Shown: piece after piece, positions 36,831-45,519 of the stretch
How positions within the stretch are numbered: position 1 is the stretch's first letter
Layout of the letters: each line of letters begins with the position of its first letter
Assembly: GCF_900200035.1 (NCBI RefSeq)
Contig: NZ_FZTC01000024.1
Span: 1 to 63,275, forward strand
Direction: 5' to 3'
DNA from: Klebsiella grimontii
GTDB taxonomy: Bacteria; Pseudomonadota; Gammaproteobacteria; Enterobacterales; Enterobacteriaceae
DNA: 63,275 nucleotides
Position numbers and translations under genes: made by a program
Notes under the pieces: model-generated
Database searches by the model: none
What the model was told of the DNA's origin: nothing
Seen by the model: only the letters and a program-made list of their open reading frames with translations

Positions 36831-38255
36831 TTACTGACCTGAGTTTTCGCCCCTCGACATTGCTCCCGGCGAGAACTGATGCGGGTCCAGCTTGCCCAGT
36901 TTCTTCAGCATCTCATCGGTATTAAAACCATTCAGGTTCCCGCCGGATTGCTGTGACCTGCTCTCAGGTTGTTCGGGTTGCTGCTGGTTCTGCTCCTGCT
37001 GTTGGCCATTCTTCTCCGCTTCAATCTCCTCAATCGTTTTCAGCTGGAAACCGTCCTGAAACACTATGGTGACTTCGTTGCCCGCGCCGATCGGGATCAC
37101 CGCGTGATACTGCTCAGCGCGTTTGATGTAGTAATCGCCTAACGTCTGTGCCGCTTTCGATGATCCGCCGCCAATCCCCATTTTCAGGACATCACCGGCG
37201 CCAACGGAGGCTGTGGCACCCAGACCGACCGCTGGCTGCGAAGCTCGCTCAATCCCCTGACCAATCCCGTCAATAAACCCAGCCCCCCAGGCCCAGCCGA
37301 GGATTTTTCCGTTACGCATCACCACTTCCCCTTTTATGCCGTTTTTGCCCATAAAGGACACATGACCCTGAATGGGTTGGTCGATAGTTTTGTCGCCTTT
37401 GATACAGCTGATATTGCGGGTGCGAACGATGGCGCGCTCACTCGATACGTCCCCCCAGGCTTCGAGGCCGACAAAGCAACCGGTCAGGTCATAGGTTTTG
37501 CTGTTCGGCATTTCCACATGCCCAATAATTCTCAGCGACATCGGTACGGTTGATTCATTCCCGGTAACGGAAGCGTTGGCATCAGCACCTTCGATCAGCT
37601 TGCTTTTGGCAAAGCTGCCTGACGGAATGTAGGGCAGTGACTTTGTTTTCTTACCGCGGTCATAGCTGAACGTTTTGCGCTGTATCTGGTTCGGTACCGG
37701 TACGGACTGATAGCTAACCTGTGGAGCCTGCACGGTGCCATTGCCAGGATAGAACGCTGTTGGCGGAGGGACTGCACCACCAGACTGCGCAGGGAAATTT
37801 GTCGGCTGCGGCTCCCCTTCCGGTCCCGGCGGCGGCGAGGGTGGCGACGGCGCAGGCTCGCCGCCAGACACGGCCGGTTTCACGCCCAGCGTCTTCAGTT
37901 GCTCCTGCATGGCCACATTTTCATTGCTGAGTTTGTCGATACGGATCTGGTCTGCGCTGCGCGCTTTACTGAGTAAATCCACTTCTCCCTGCAGAGCGCC
38001 AAAGCGCTTATTCAGATCTGCTGCAGTGGCCTGCATTTCCGTGGTCGCATGTTGCTCCACCTTACTGTTGAACTGACTGTCCACCACCCCGGTCATGTCC
38101 GGCGCCGGTTCACCCTGTACGGGGGCTTCTTCTTCTGAACTCAGATTCAGATCGGACAGATACATCCCGCCAGCAATCGCACATGCACCACTGACAAGAA
38201 TGAGGACCAGCCAGAGATACTGTTTACGTTTGATTAGCGTATTAAAGTTGGCCAT
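36831..38255 (-). CDS. traB: TraB, VirB10-like core protein
   Basis: A 474-residue protein with an N-terminal membrane helix (residues 13-32), a coiled coil (about 65-115), a proline-rich spacer (EPAPSPPSPPPGPEGEPQP) and the C-terminal TrbI/VirB10 barrel domain with LPYIPSGSFAKSKLIEGADANASVTGNESTVPM and GNEVTIVFQDGFQLKT. It spans inner and outer membrane. The ATG at 38255 overlaps the traK stop; the preceding TTG in frame is ignored. Confidence 0.96.
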   Translation of the reverse strand: MANFNTLIKRKQYLWLVLILVSGACAIAGGMYLSDLNLSSEEEAPVQGEPAPDMTGVVDSQFNSKVEQHATTEMQATAADLNKRFGALQGEVDLLSKARSADQIRIDKLSNENVAMQEQLKTLGVKPAVSGGEPAPSPPSPPPGPEGEPQPTNFPAQSGGAVPPPTAFYPGNGTVQAPQVSYQSVPVPNQIQRKTFSYDRGKKTKSLPYIPSGSFAKSKLIEGADANASVTGNESTVPMSLRIIGHVEMPNSKTYDLTGCFVGLEAWGDVSSERAIVRTRNISCIKGDKTIDQPIQGHVSFMGKNGIKGEVVMRNGKILGWAWGAGFIDGIGQGIERASQPAVGLGATASVGAGDVLKMGIGGGSSKAAQTLGDYYIKRAEQYHAVIPIGAGNEVTIVFQDGFQLKTIEEIEAEKNGQQQEQNQQQPEQPESRSQQSGGNLNGFNTDEMLKKLGKLDPHQFSPGAMSRGENSGQ

Positions 38256-38989
38256 CAACGTGACTCCTCTGCCGTGGTAACCCAGACCTGCATGCGACCA
38301 CCGCCAACCAGCTGGCTCGCGGAGCCACTGAGCATGATGGCGCGCGTTCCCGCCTGCCAGAAATCGCTTTCCCGGATGTTTCGCGCCGACAGCGTTACAT
38401 TTTCAACGTTGTACAGAACAACTTTAAGATGGTGACCGGTCCAGACCCGGGCCGCCGTGGCGCGAAGGCCGGCAGGCACGGATAACACTTCTGATGTGAC
38501 AGGGATGGACTGGTATTCATCAGGGATCTGACCCTGGCGAACAGCGCGGTTCAGCGAAACAAGAACGCTTTCATACGGGTTGGATTCCTCCCATGATTTA
38601 GCCGGCCCGGGCGTGCCAGTGAGCTCGGATACCAGCTGGATAGTCCGGCCCACTCCGGCACGCGGCACCGCACGGACAGAAAAGTTGAGGCCGCGCTCTG
38701 TTTCCACAATAAACGTGAATGGTTTCTTGCTGACCGTAGCAAGGATCGCCCCGCCACTGTCGGTCTGCTCCTGGTTCGTCAGCCCGCCATCCAGACTGTT
38801 AATGGCGGTGATCCGGTCTCCTGGTACCGTGAAGAGGTTTGGGTCTGTGTTGCTGACAGCGATGTTTGCCTGTCCGCCGTTGGCCAGGGGTACAACAGTC
38901 GGAGCCAGCGTACCGCTGAGGGTAGCCGATATCGCAGGTAGCGAAAAAAACAGGCAACCGGAGATAAATAACGGGTTAATTTTTTTCAT
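38255..38989 (-). CDS. traK: TraK, VirB9-like secretin
   Basis: A 244-residue periplasmic protein with signal peptide ([16 protein letters not shown]), then [39 protein letters not shown], the family N-terminal domain, and a C-terminal beta domain with [30 protein letters not shown]. It builds the outer-membrane channel with TraV and TraB. The start overlaps the end of traE by 14 bases. Confidence 0.95.
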   Translation of the reverse strand: MKKINPLFISGCLFFSLPAISATLSGTLAPTVVPLANGGQANIAVSNTDPNLFTVPGDRITAINSLDGGLTNQEQTDSGGAILATVSKKPFTFIVETERGLNFSVRAVPRAGVGRTIQLVSELTGTPGPAKSWEESNPYESVLVSLNRAVRQGQIPDEYQSIPVTSEVLSVPAGLRATAARVWTGHHLKVVLYNVENVTLSARNIRESDFWQAGTRAIMLSGSASQLVGGGRMQVWVTTAEESR

Positions 38990-39542
38990 TATTTATTTCT
39001 CCAAAACGCGCCAGCCAGCTGACACCATCAACACGATTAAACTGCAGGACGTAACTTTTAATTTCACTGTAGGGCGCAGAATCCCCTATCCAGGTTTTCA
39101 GTTCTCCACGGTAATCCACCCGATTTTCTGCCGGATACGCACGAACAGACGTCATATAAAAAGTGGAGTTCACGTTATTGTCTTTTATCCGCTTCGCATC
39201 TTCAGCCAGCTGGACCTTAAGACTGTTCTGTGAGGCAGGTAATACATACCGGAGCAGTTGTTGATGCTGGGCGTCGACCGTTTCCGGCGTGACATTCAGA
39301 CGTAATGCAATAAAGCTCATGCCCAGTTGTTCAAGATAAGAAGCGTCCGCCTGATTCTGAGAAACAGCGAAAGGCGCATTGAACAGCATGGGAGTCACCG
39401 CCACCTTCTGTTCGTTCTGAAGGCGGTAGTTATTAATCCCCAGAATGATATTGGTAGACAGACTGAGAAGAAGGACTGTCCCCATACAGATATATCCCAG
39501 CGCAATGACACGCGAGGTGCTGAGTCGGGCGCCATGTTCCAT
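38976..39542 (-). CDS. traE: TraE, VirB5/8-like inner-membrane protein
   Basis: A 188-residue inner-membrane-anchored protein: N-terminal helix (about 16-34, [20 protein letters not shown]) and a periplasmic domain with [25 protein letters not shown] and [30 protein letters not shown]. These match F TraE, a core channel subunit. RBS and order (traL-traE-traK) are canonical. Confidence 0.95.
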   Translation of the reverse strand: MEHGARLSTSRVIALGYICMGTVLLLSLSTNIILGINNYRLQNEQKVAVTPMLFNAPFAVSQNQADASYLEQLGMSFIALRLNVTPETVDAQHQQLLRYVLPASQNSLKVQLAEDAKRIKDNNVNSTFYMTSVRAYPAENRVDYRGELKTWIGDSAPYSEIKSYVLQFNRVDGVSWLARFGEINNEKN

Positions 39543-39560
39543 GTGTTATTCCCCACTGTT

Positions 39561-39866
39561 TTATTTAATCCACTGCCGGAAACAGGAGTCCGGGATATCG
39601 TGAAAAAATCCTTTAAGAAGGGATGTCGGCAGATACCAGTAAATAAGGTCGCGCAACCAGGTACTGCCCCGCCCTTTTTTGAGTTTCTTAATACCCCAGA
39701 AAACCAGTACCGCTGCAGCTATACCAAAGAGGAACTTACTGGTCCAAAAACCCCAGCCGAGGCAAATGACGGCCGGGATAAGTTCATCGAGGTATAAACC
39801 AAACCAGCGGGACTGGTTTGTCAGCGTTTCCGGGAAACGGTATTTCTTTAATTCGTCTCCCGTCAT
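39561..39866 (-). CDS. traL: TraL pilus assembly protein
   Basis: A 101-residue VirB3-like membrane protein with two close helices (about 32-64) and typical [28 protein letters not shown]. It assists pilus assembly at the inner membrane. ATG 39866 has AGGA nine bases ahead; GTG 39869 just before is possible. It follows traA by 13 bases. Confidence 0.93.
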   Translation of the reverse strand: MTGDELKKYRFPETLTNQSRWFGLYLDELIPAVICLGWGFWTSKFLFGIAAAVLVFWGIKKLKKGRGSTWLRDLIYWYLPTSLLKGFFHDIPDSCFRQWIK

Positions 39867-39879
39867 CACCTTTATCCTG

Positions 39880-40248
39880 TTAGTAACCTGCGACCGACAT
39901 ACCGACGGTAATAAAGGTCGAAATGATGGCGAAGCCGAACAGGAACTTCACATTTTTGGTCATCATGTACATGATGCCGCCCGCGATAACTTCTGCCAGA
40001 ACAACCCATTTGACCACGCTGGATGATTTACCGAAGGTACCTTTAACGGTGGTATCACCGGATTTCATCAGGTCGGTTGCGGTAGTGGTGGCCATAGCAA
40101 CGTCCGGGAAGAACGACGCCAGAACTGCCAACGGCAGCGTAGCCTTGGTCACTTTCAGCGCTGTCTTTTTATTGAAAACGCGTGACAGAAAAGACGGTTT
40201 GGTTTCTTCAGAGAAAGCATTTCCCTTAACACTTAATACAGCATTCAT
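39880..40248 (-). CDS. traA: TraA prepilin
   Basis: A 122-residue propilin: [20 protein letters not shown] leader with a long hydrophilic part, then a signal segment ending in D-V-A-M-A (residues 49-53) where LepB cleaves. Mature pilin has 69 residues beginning [20 protein letters not shown], with two membrane helices and [29 protein letters not shown], close to F pilin. TraQ assists insertion; TraX would acetylate the new N-terminus. The leader's N-terminal MNAVLSV is as in F. Confidence 0.96.
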   Translation of the reverse strand: MNAVLSVKGNAFSEETKPSFLSRVFNKKTALKVTKATLPLAVLASFFPDVAMATTTATDLMKSGDTTVKGTFGKSSSVVKWVVLAEVIAGGIMYMMTKNVKFLFGFAIISTFITVGMSVAGY

Positions 40249-40321
40249 ATTTATTCCCTTTAATAAAGAATGATTAGTTCAAAAAGCAGATATGTGGACT
40301 CGCATAATTTAAGTTTTTTCT

Positions 40322-40531
40322 CTATTTACCTCCTGGCTTATTGATTTCTGAATTATAAAAATCGGGAAATCTTTCCAGATGATCTTTCAACCGAAAATAA
40401 GCTTCAGACGTTTTACTTCTACGGCTTCTGTCTTTTGCTTTGATTAGCCGTCGGTTTGTTTCATCATCCAGTCTCAGAAGCACATTTTTTCCTGGCGCAG
40501 GCCGCGCATTACTCCTGACCTTTGTTTCCAA
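40322..40531 (-). CDS. traY: TraY relaxosome accessory protein
   Basis: A 69-residue ribbon-helix-helix DNA-binding protein with a single copy of the domain (NVLLRLDDETNRRLIKAKDRSRRSKTSEAYFRL), like the R1/R100 form; F TraY is a tandem duplicate. It binds oriT and the traY promoter. The start is TTG at 40531 behind GGGAGGGG, a non-ATG start as in other plasmids of this group. It opens the main tra transcript. Confidence 0.9.
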   Translation of the reverse strand: METKVRSNARPAPGKNVLLRLDDETNRRLIKAKDRSRRSKTSEAYFRLKDHLERFPDFYNSEINKPGGK

Positions 40532-40673
40532 TCGCCCCTCCCAAACCCCACGTTAATAAACTTTAAGAAAGTTTACATTGACAAGACCAAAAGTAAACCA
40601 ATTGAGGAGCAATTTTGAGTAAAGTATTTTTACAAATCAAAAGTACCATTCGTACTATTAGTTTAACAATATA
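40532..40673 (-). promoter_or_regulatory. traY (main tra operon) promoter region
   Basis: Between traJ and traY. On the minus strand TTGTCA (40579-40584) may be a -35 box with TTTATT about 18 bases on, and a perfect inverted repeat AAACTTT-CTT-AAAGTTT (40558-40574) lies inside the spacer, a good candidate for a TraJ or TraY site. The TraJ-activated promoter of the 30-kb tra operon must be here. Confidence 0.6.
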
Positions 40674-41348
40674 CTAACAATCCAACTTTAACACACTAAT
40701 CACATTATGAATTATCTTGCTATAATTTAGAGAATATATTGACGATAATATAATATAATCTCTGTCAGGGAAATTTAACTCTCTCTTCATTTTACTCACG
40801 GCATTTTTTGAAGTTTGCTCTTCCACACCAGTAATTTTAGAAATAGTTGAATGGGTTAACCCTGCTGAGTATAGATTTATAATAGCCCACTCAGAACTAG
40901 CCGCTCTTGATATTTTTTCAATATAGCGATCCATACGAACAGAAAAAGCCTTATATCTGCCAAGTTGATCAACAATACTATCAGAGTCTTTTATGAACAC
41001 CCATTTACTAAATAAGTCATCATTAAAAGTCATACACTCTATAAATACCGTCCAAACTTCATTATTAATTTGAACATTACTTACAAGACAAGCAACTCTT
41101 GATGTTAGAGCTCTTAATTCAGAACGAACCAACTCCATTCCTGTATCTACTGGAATAGATGCAAACCATGAATTGCGTTCATTGTTTGTTAAAAAAACTT
41201 GATCAAAGCGTGAGTTGGTGTGAACAAGTTTACCGTGGGAGTCACGAACAAAAGAAGGACTCGACGAAATGTTAAGCATTTCGACAAAGTATTGAATGGA
41301 TTCTGTTTGACTGCATACTGCAATTTGACTACGATCCTTCGCACACAT
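40674..41348 (-). CDS. traJ: TraJ, activator of the tra operon
   Basis: A 224-residue regulator: an N-terminal PAS-like domain (about 20-110, SPSFVRDSHGKLVHTNSRFDQVFL), and a C-terminal LuxR-like helix-turn-helix (SAGLTHSTISKITGVEEQTSKNAVSKMKREL, about residues 161-191). It is AT-rich relative to the tra genes. TraJ counters H-NS silencing at the traY promoter. Its leader overlaps the FinP antisense RNA, and the AGGAGG site ahead of ATG 41348 lies in a FinP hairpin. Confidence 0.93.
   Translation of the reverse strand: MCAKDRSQIAVCSQTESIQYFVEMLNISSSPSFVRDSHGKLVHTNSRFDQVFLTNNERNSWFASIPVDTGMELVRSELRALTSRVACLVSNVQINNEVWTVFIECMTFNDDLFSKWVFIKDSDSIVDQLGRYKAFSVRMDRYIEKISRAASSEWAIINLYSAGLTHSTISKITGVEEQTSKNAVSKMKRELNFPDRDYIILSSIYSLNYSKIIHNVISVLKLDC
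41307..41335 (+). promoter_or_regulatory. finP promoter
   Basis: On the plus strand, inside the start of traJ, TTGACT (41307-41312) and TACGAT (41330-41335) are separated by 17 bases, a good sigma-70 promoter. It points away from traJ coding sense, as expected for the antisense RNA. Confidence 0.7.
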
Positions 41349-41428
41349 AGGCGCCTCCTCGAAAGGACACTATGGATAGTTGGCGTCTGGGGGGGAAAGC
41401 CCCAGGCGCTAACGCTACAACAAATTTT
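41342..41428 (+). ncRNA. finP: FinP antisense RNA
   Basis: Antisense to the traJ leader. The predicted transcript from about 41342 has a first hairpin that includes the complement of the traJ ribosome-binding site (CATAG...CTATG outer stem, TCCT/AGGA inner stem with CGAA loop at about 41345-41374) and a second strong hairpin at 41379-41413 (GTTGGCGTCTGGGG pairing CCCCAGGCGCTAAC), ending before AAATTTT. The length of about 80 bases, two-hairpin shape and position match FinP of F-like plasmids. FinP would block traJ translation, aided by FinO. Confidence 0.75.
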
Positions 41429-41536
41429 AATCACTGCACTAATTCCATTTTATAATCCCTGACAGTCCTTGTCACTTACTAAGCCTAGATCTTTATTCTT
41501 TTTTATCCTTTAAATAAAGATACAAACTCTATTATT

Positions 41537-41923
41537 TTATTCATCTTCATCCAGAGCTGGGAAGAATCGTTCCACCACCTCTTTTGCATCATCTCTGATG
41601 TTCACAACCATTGACTTGAAATCAAAACGCTCGTCACCCAGTATATGTGGGCTGAGCGATTCCATAGCCAAAACTTTAGAAATAGAAAACTGGGTTTTTA
41701 TCACATTTTCAAGCAACATTTTATTGAACTCAGTCTGGTTGAAACCAGAGTCCTTTCGTTCCATTTGTGCCTCATAAACTCGCAACCCTAATTCAAGAAG
41801 CATTGAAGCTACACTTGAAAAGCTTACATCTTTATCTTTCGCCCCTTCAGCCTTGCGCTTTTCAACAATTGCATTAATTTTCTCAGCTACTTCATCGCTG
41901 GCATACGCTTGGACCCTGGCCAT
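41537..41923 (-). CDS. traM: TraM relaxosome/signalling protein
   Basis: A 128-residue tetrameric DNA-binding protein. The N-terminal ribbon-helix-helix (MARVQAYASDEVAEKINAIVEKRKAEGAK) and C-terminal tetramerisation helices (NKMLLENVIKTQFSISKVLAME ... FPALDEDE) are typical. TraM binds oriT and contacts the TraD C-terminal tail. ATG 41923 has AAAGGA seven bases ahead. Upstream lies its autoregulated promoter, with dyad ACTCTAGG/CCTAGAGT at about 42017-42057. Confidence 0.95.
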   Translation of the reverse strand: MARVQAYASDEVAEKINAIVEKRKAEGAKDKDVSFSSVASMLLELGLRVYEAQMERKDSGFNQTEFNKMLLENVIKTQFSISKVLAMESLSPHILGDERFDFKSMVVNIRDDAKEVVERFFPALDEDE

Positions 41924-42347
41924 ATCAGTTCCTTTATTAAAACTTGCAACAGGTGAGATATTATGAGCAGAAGATAACGCGAGTTTTATCTCATTACAAC
42001 TCTAAACTTAAGTCTGGACTCTAGGTATGTTGTCTTACGATGTATATAACGACTCAACCCTAGAGTTAAGTCATCATAAGTACATGAAAATAAATGCGTG
42101 AGTTGTGTATAAGTCGTCACAGACTTACCTGTAACTTATACACGACTTGCTTACGACTCGTGATTATACAGTGTTATATTACATAAAATAACATAACGAA
42201 AGTTATGTCACTGTTCTAAAATACAAATCTGCAAAATTTTAATTTTGCGTGGGGTGTGGTGATTTTGTGGTGAGGAGTGCATATTTGTTGAGTCTGCATC
42301 TGGGATGGGTTAACGTAATTCCGGCATCTGGCCCCGGAGGGATAACC
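41924..42347. other. oriT: oriT region
   Basis: The origin of transfer between traM and the transglycosylase gene. It includes TraM-type GANTC motifs, an AT-rich bend region, inverted repeats at 42102-42114/42134-42146 (GTTGTGTATAAGT with ACTTATACACGAC) and 42191-42208 (ACATAAC-GAAA-GTTATGT), the TraI-binding inverted repeat GCAAAATTTTAATTTTGC (42231-42248), and the GCGTGGGGTGTGGTGA nic region (42247-42262). The orientation puts the 5' end of the nicked plus strand into the leading region and the tra genes last. Confidence 0.9.
42247..42262 (+). other. nic site region
   Basis: GCGTGGGGTGTGGTGA is the same as the F/R1 nic consensus over GCGTGGGGTGTGGTG. TraI cleaves within the GTGTGGTG part; I do not fix the exact bond. 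The hairpin just 5' of it is the TraI recognition arm. Confidence 0.85.
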
Positions 42348-42827
42348 ATGAAAGGAATGGCACTGGCATTCACTCTTTTTTTATTTTCCAGTTCGTCAAT
42401 GGCAGCGGATTGTTTTGATATGGCAGGACGGGATTATCGAATAGATCCGGATCTGCTCCGGGCTATTTCATGGCAGGAGTCAAAATGGGTGGTGGGTGCC
42501 ATCGGAAAAAATCCGGGAACAGGCTACGGTGCCGGACTGATGCAAATCGATTCGCAGCACCATATGCAACTGTCGCAGTACGGAATTAAACCGCAAAATC
42601 TTCTGACAGATGCCTGCCTGAATATTTACACCGGCGCATATTATCTGGCACTGGCGTTTCAGAAATGGGGTATAAGCTGGGAGGCGGTCGGTGCCTACAA
42701 CGCCGGGTTCCGCAGAACGGACAGGCAGGCCATGCGACGACTGGCATATGCGAGGAAGATTGAGGTTATCTACCGGGCCATCAAAACCAATAAAAATGCA
42801 GGACAACCCCATGCTGTTAAAAAGTAA
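42348..42827 (+). CDS. Lytic transglycosylase (orf169 / geneX type)
   Basis: A 159-residue periplasmic lytic transglycosylase: signal peptide ([19 protein letters not shown]), then an SLT domain with catalytic glutamate in AISWQESKW (about residue 45) and [15 protein letters not shown] and YNAGFR motifs. It opens peptidoglycan for the secretion channel. ATG 42348 has GGAGGG ahead; the longer frame starting at 42249 runs from oriT. It is the first leading-region gene and is on the plus strand. Confidence 0.92.
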   Translation: MKGMALAFTLFLFSSSSMAADCFDMAGRDYRIDPDLLRAISWQESKWVVGAIGKNPGTGYGAGLMQIDSQHHMQLSQYGIKPQNLLTDACLNIYTGAYYLALAFQKWGISWEAVGAYNAGFRRTDRQAMRRLAYARKIEVIYRAIKTNKNAGQPHAVKK

Positions 42828-42854
42828 AGGCCTCATTCGTGAGGCCTTTACTTT
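42821..42854 (+). terminator. Bidirectional intrinsic terminator
   Basis: A perfect 15-bp stem AAAGTAAAGGCCTCA with TTCG loop and its complement, between convergent genes. It would end both the transglycosylase and the following leftward gene. Confidence 0.75.
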
Positions 42855-42864
42855 CATTACACGA

Positions 42865-43395
42865 CTAACCAATCGCACGCCAGATTAAATGACGTTCGGG
42901 ATGCTGGATAATGTTGACATAATTCCTCAACGCATCCTGCCGGGACACAAGATGATGACAGATCCGTGCATATTCCGGCCCCATTTCTGACACCTGCCAG
43001 GACAGACTGTTCATCACCATCAGCGTGGCAATAATTCCTGCTGCATCGGCGCTGAATTCATTCTCAAAATAATTCTCAGGGATGTTCATCCTGTAACGTT
43101 GCTCACCTTCCGGCGCAATATATCTGGTCTGGGTGGTGATGAACTGGATACGGTTTGGTGCAATATTCCCACCGACACCCTGCGGAATAATCCAGTAAGA
43201 CCAGAAACCACCGTCGTAATCGGAGTGCTGGCGTAACCAGTTATCTGCCATATTATCCGCAGACGGGGTAAAAAAGAGCGCCTGGATAAAATCCAGACAC
43301 GCCTTGTTATCGGTCACTGCACAGCGCAGATATTTATCTGTTTTAAATTGTTCGTCTGATTCACGAGTGGCGGTGTTGACGTGTATTGTGTGCAT
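42865..43395 (-). CDS. ArdB/KlcA-family antirestriction protein (first copy)
   Basis: A 176-residue protein with the ArdB/KlcA signature: YDGGFWSYWIIPQGVGGNIAPN, then FSADAAGIIATLMVMNSLSW and the C-terminal H-P-E-x5-WRAI. This family inhibits type I restriction without mimicking DNA. A second member occurs at 56555-56983. The N-terminus MHTIHVNTATRESDEQ shares the V-N-T-A motif found at the start of other leading-region genes here. As a minus-strand gene near oriT it enters the recipient early. Confidence 0.88.
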   Translation of the reverse strand: MHTIHVNTATRESDEQFKTDKYLRCAVTDNKACLDFIQALFFTPSADNMADNWLRQHSDYDGGFWSYWIIPQGVGGNIAPNRIQFITTQTRYIAPEGEQRYRMNIPENYFENEFSADAAGIIATLMVMNSLSWQVSEMGPEYARICHHLVSRQDALRNYVNIIQHPERHLIWRAIG

Positions 43396-43475
43396 GCTGG
43401 TTGTCTCCTTCGCGTTTTATTAAATCGTTCGACTTCATCACTGAGCGGCAAAGGGCAATTTGCAGCTGACGGGGA

Positions 43476-43517
43476 GTAAATAAAGGGGCGCGAAGCGTTT
43501 ATATACCCTTTATTTAC
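43476..43517 (-). promoter_or_regulatory. AT-rich hairpin, candidate single-stranded promoter
   Basis: Perfect 12-bp arms GTAAATAAAGGG/CCCTTTATTTAC around an 18-base loop that contains TTTATATA. In single-stranded plus DNA it would form a duplex able to serve as a promoter for the leftward ArdB-like gene, like the F Frpo elements. Inference from structure and position. Confidence 0.45.
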
Positions 43518-43653
43518 GCCACGGGCGATGCTAAAAGCCGCCCTCCGCGAAAGATGATGTCGGGCGATATCGCGCAGAATTGAGAATGCACACAACCCTG
43601 AACGTCAATCCGGTCTTTATTGGATTCACGTTCAGGCCAAAGAATGGCGGGTA

Positions 43654-44021
43654 TTTATCGCCACGGTGAGAGCGGCGCATCCTGATAGGGATGCAGCAAG
43701 CGAGATTTTGAATTTGCGTCAGGATGGAAGCCCGCAGGGCAGAGACAGCCTGCTGGCTCTGTTCACGACAGCCGTGTCCCGACAGGGACGACGCCCGGGT
43801 CAGTATTTATTTAATCTCTCACCAGAGATAAATTTCGGAAGAGATAAACAGCAGCATGCAGGAAGAGATGTAACAGGGATGAATAAAGAATATTGATGAG
43901 ATAACGCCGCGCCGGAGTAATACGGGCGGCGCGTAGCGCAGCCGGTATTATTCTGCACCGCAGGTGCGCGGCCTTTTCCTGCAGTCGGGCAGGTTATCCC
44001 CTGCCCTTCCGGTTATTTACG
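43654..44021. repeat. Leading-region repeat block A
   Basis: Closely matches 45520-45890 (block B) at constant offset 1869 bases over most of its length. It includes the common core GCGGCGCATCCTGA...TTGCGTCAGGATGGAAGCCC and GTTCACGACAGCC, then a hairpin AATAC-GGGC...GCC-GGTATT (43916-43954), GCACC-GCA-GGTGC and GGGCAG...CTGCCC. Rich in hairpins; not coding. Confidence 0.85.
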
Positions 44022-44079
44022 CGGCCTCCTTATTTTACCTCCTGAAAAAGCCACCCCTTACGGAGCGGCAGGTTTCACA

Positions 44080-44226
44080 TCACGCCAGACCGAGGCCGCT
44101 GTAGACCACGGTCAAAAACTGTTGCCAGTATTCCAGGCGCATAGCGGGGACGTGGGCACGCTTCCCGCTGCGTAAAGCATTTACAAACGCGTTTGCCTGT
44201 GCGACGATTTGCGGGTCAAATTGCAT
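44080..44226 (-). CDS. Small conserved protein with D-P-x19-H-V-P-A-M pattern
   Basis: A 48-residue protein from ATG 44226, preceded by GGAG at good distance. The sequence starts MQFDPQIVAQANAFVNALRS and contains HVPAM. The protein at 54031-54261 contains D-P, then exactly 19 residues, then HIPAM, so the two are related. Both are short basic proteins. The function is unknown; a nucleic-acid-binding helix is possible. Confidence 0.6.
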   Translation of the reverse strand: MQFDPQIVAQANAFVNALRSGKRAHVPAMRLEYWQQFLTVVYSGLGLA

Positions 44227-44319
44227 GGTTTAATCTCCATGTTGGTTTTACATATGCCGGATGCAAACTTTTGCGGGTACGTATCCGGCGCGGAATGAGC
44301 AGGCGAAAGCCTGCTTTTT

Positions 44320-44667
44320 TCATTTCTGGAACAGGTTAAATCCCTCCTTTATACGCGTTTTAATCTGCGCATGGCTCAGGTTGCACACATCCCGCAGCCG
44401 GAAATATCTGGCTCCATAGCGGGCATAAATCTCTGCCACGTCACCGCAGACCATTTCCTGCAGCATGAACGTCTCCCAGCCGCCGTTCTCACTCGTTGAC
44501 CAGTTGAGCGGGTACATCAGGCCCAGCGCATCATGGAAGGCGTGAACGTCGATTTCAGCGGGCGCTTTCACCGCCGCTTTCTGGCGACTGAGCCAGTATT
44601 CATGCTCGGCTTCGGCAGTCACCTGCATTCCCGGACGGGCTGAAGATTCGGTGAGGTGTAAGTACAT
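44320..44667 (-). CDS. Hypothetical leading-region protein
   Basis: A 115-residue soluble protein from ATG 44667, preceded by AAGGAGAAAAC. It starts MYLHLTESSARPGMQVTAEAE and ends TRIKEGFNLFQK; the region VHAFHDALGLMYPLNWSTSENGGWETFMLQEM is distinctive. It is the third gene in a leftward operon with the two upstream genes, separated by 25 bases. No family is known to me. Confidence 0.6.
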   Translation of the reverse strand: MYLHLTESSARPGMQVTAEAEHEYWLSRQKAAVKAPAEIDVHAFHDALGLMYPLNWSTSENGGWETFMLQEMVCGDVAEIYARYGARYFRLRDVCNLSHAQIKTRIKEGFNLFQK

Positions 44668-44692
44668 AGTTTTCTCCTTCTGGTTCAATTGG

Positions 44693-44911
44693 TTACTTCA
44701 CGCCTAAACGCCGGAACATATCTGCGATAATGTTTCGACGTGCATATGACGCACCGGCAGCTTTCAAATCAGCCAGGACATTAAAGGCATAGCTGGCGCT
44801 CTTTCCGTGAAATGCCAGTACCTTTGCTGCGATCGGTTCCGGGCAGGCCATAACCCATCTTTCGGTAGATTCAAAAGCGGCGGTGTTGACGTTGTTGTTT
44901 TGTGTGTTCAT
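44693..44911 (-). CDS. Hypothetical protein with NVNTAAFES start
   Basis: A 72-residue protein beginning MNTQNNNVNTAAFESTERWVM, then a helical region (AAKVLAFHGKSASYAFNVLADLKAAGASY) and a basic end. Its start overlaps the previous stop (44908-44911). The N-terminus shares both the peptide motif N-V-N/K-T-A-A and the upstream sequence ACAACCAGC with other genes of this region. The function is unknown. Confidence 0.6.
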   Translation of the reverse strand: MNTQNNNVNTAAFESTERWVMACPEPIAAKVLAFHGKSASYAFNVLADLKAAGASYARRNIIADMFRRLGVK

Positions 44912-45231
44912 AGCTGGTTGTCCTGGATATTGAAGCCTGCACGCTCAATCAGGCGCACAAACTGTTTGAAATGATCCGCTTCAGCCACGTTGATATGACA
45001 GAACTGCTTATCCACGCCACGGCTGAGGGCATAGCCATAGCTGAAGCTCATTTTTTCCGGGTGGCTTCTGCGATATTTTTTCAGCGCAACAAGGCTGCTG
45101 AATTCCATGACGTCCCACTCTTCCTCTGAGTTTTTTGGCTTATCAGCAACGAGGATCGTGTATGACACGGCTTTTCCCCCCATCTTTCTGGAAGATTCTT
45201 GAGCGGCGGTTTTGACGTTTCGTGTGTGCAT
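44908..45231 (-). CDS. Hypothetical protein with NVKTAAQES start
   Basis: A 107-residue soluble protein from ATG 45231 with AGGAGAAAACC ahead; a longer frame upstream is non-coding. It starts MHTRNVKTAAQESSRKMGG and continues VSYTILVADKPKNSEEEWDVMEF with a small alpha/beta look. It is the first gene of a leftward operon, 90 bases downstream of a strong hairpin. The family is unknown. Confidence 0.62.
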   Translation of the reverse strand: MHTRNVKTAAQESSRKMGGKAVSYTILVADKPKNSEEEWDVMEFSSLVALKKYRRSHPEKMSFSYGYALSRGVDKQFCHINVAEADHFKQFVRLIERAGFNIQDNQL

Positions 45232-45320
45232 TCTGGTTTTCTCCTGTGGTGATGGTTGTCCATCTCCCTGGTGAGTTCTCTCGCGGCACAGGGCAAAGGA
45301 GCAACGCTGTAAGGAGGAGA

Positions 45321-45392
45321 ACAAGGGGCGGAGACAAAAAGTTTTTGCGGTCCCTGGCAAAAAGTTTTTGGCGGAGTTTATTTACCCCTTGT
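45321..45392 (-). promoter_or_regulatory. Hairpin upstream of leftward operon, candidate single-stranded promoter
   Basis: Arms ACAAGGGG/CCCCTTGT enclose two copies of a CAAAAAGTTTTTG palindrome about 90 bases ahead of ATG 45231, in the same position as the hairpin at 43476-43517. The structure is visible; the promoter role is inferred. Confidence 0.4.
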
Positions 45393-45519
45393 GCGACGAC
45401 ACGGCGGTGCTACGACCAGCCCTCCGCGTGAGGACACACGGGGGATGGCCTCACCGGGGGGACAGGATGAACACACCCGACACGTCGGAACGGCGTGGCG
45501 CCATAAAAGTGACGGCAGC

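Larger units (their letters stand above)
43396..44079. other. Non-coding leading-region stretch with hairpins and repeat A
   Basis: The 684 bases between the first ArdB-like gene and the small gene at 44080 have no convincing coding frame. A perfect 12-bp hairpin GTAAATAAAGGG...CCCTTTATTTAC (arms 43476-43487 and 43506-43517) lies about 80 bases upstream of the ATG. Repeat block A follows (43654-44021). Frames running through the repeat are not counted as genes. Confidence 0.6.
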
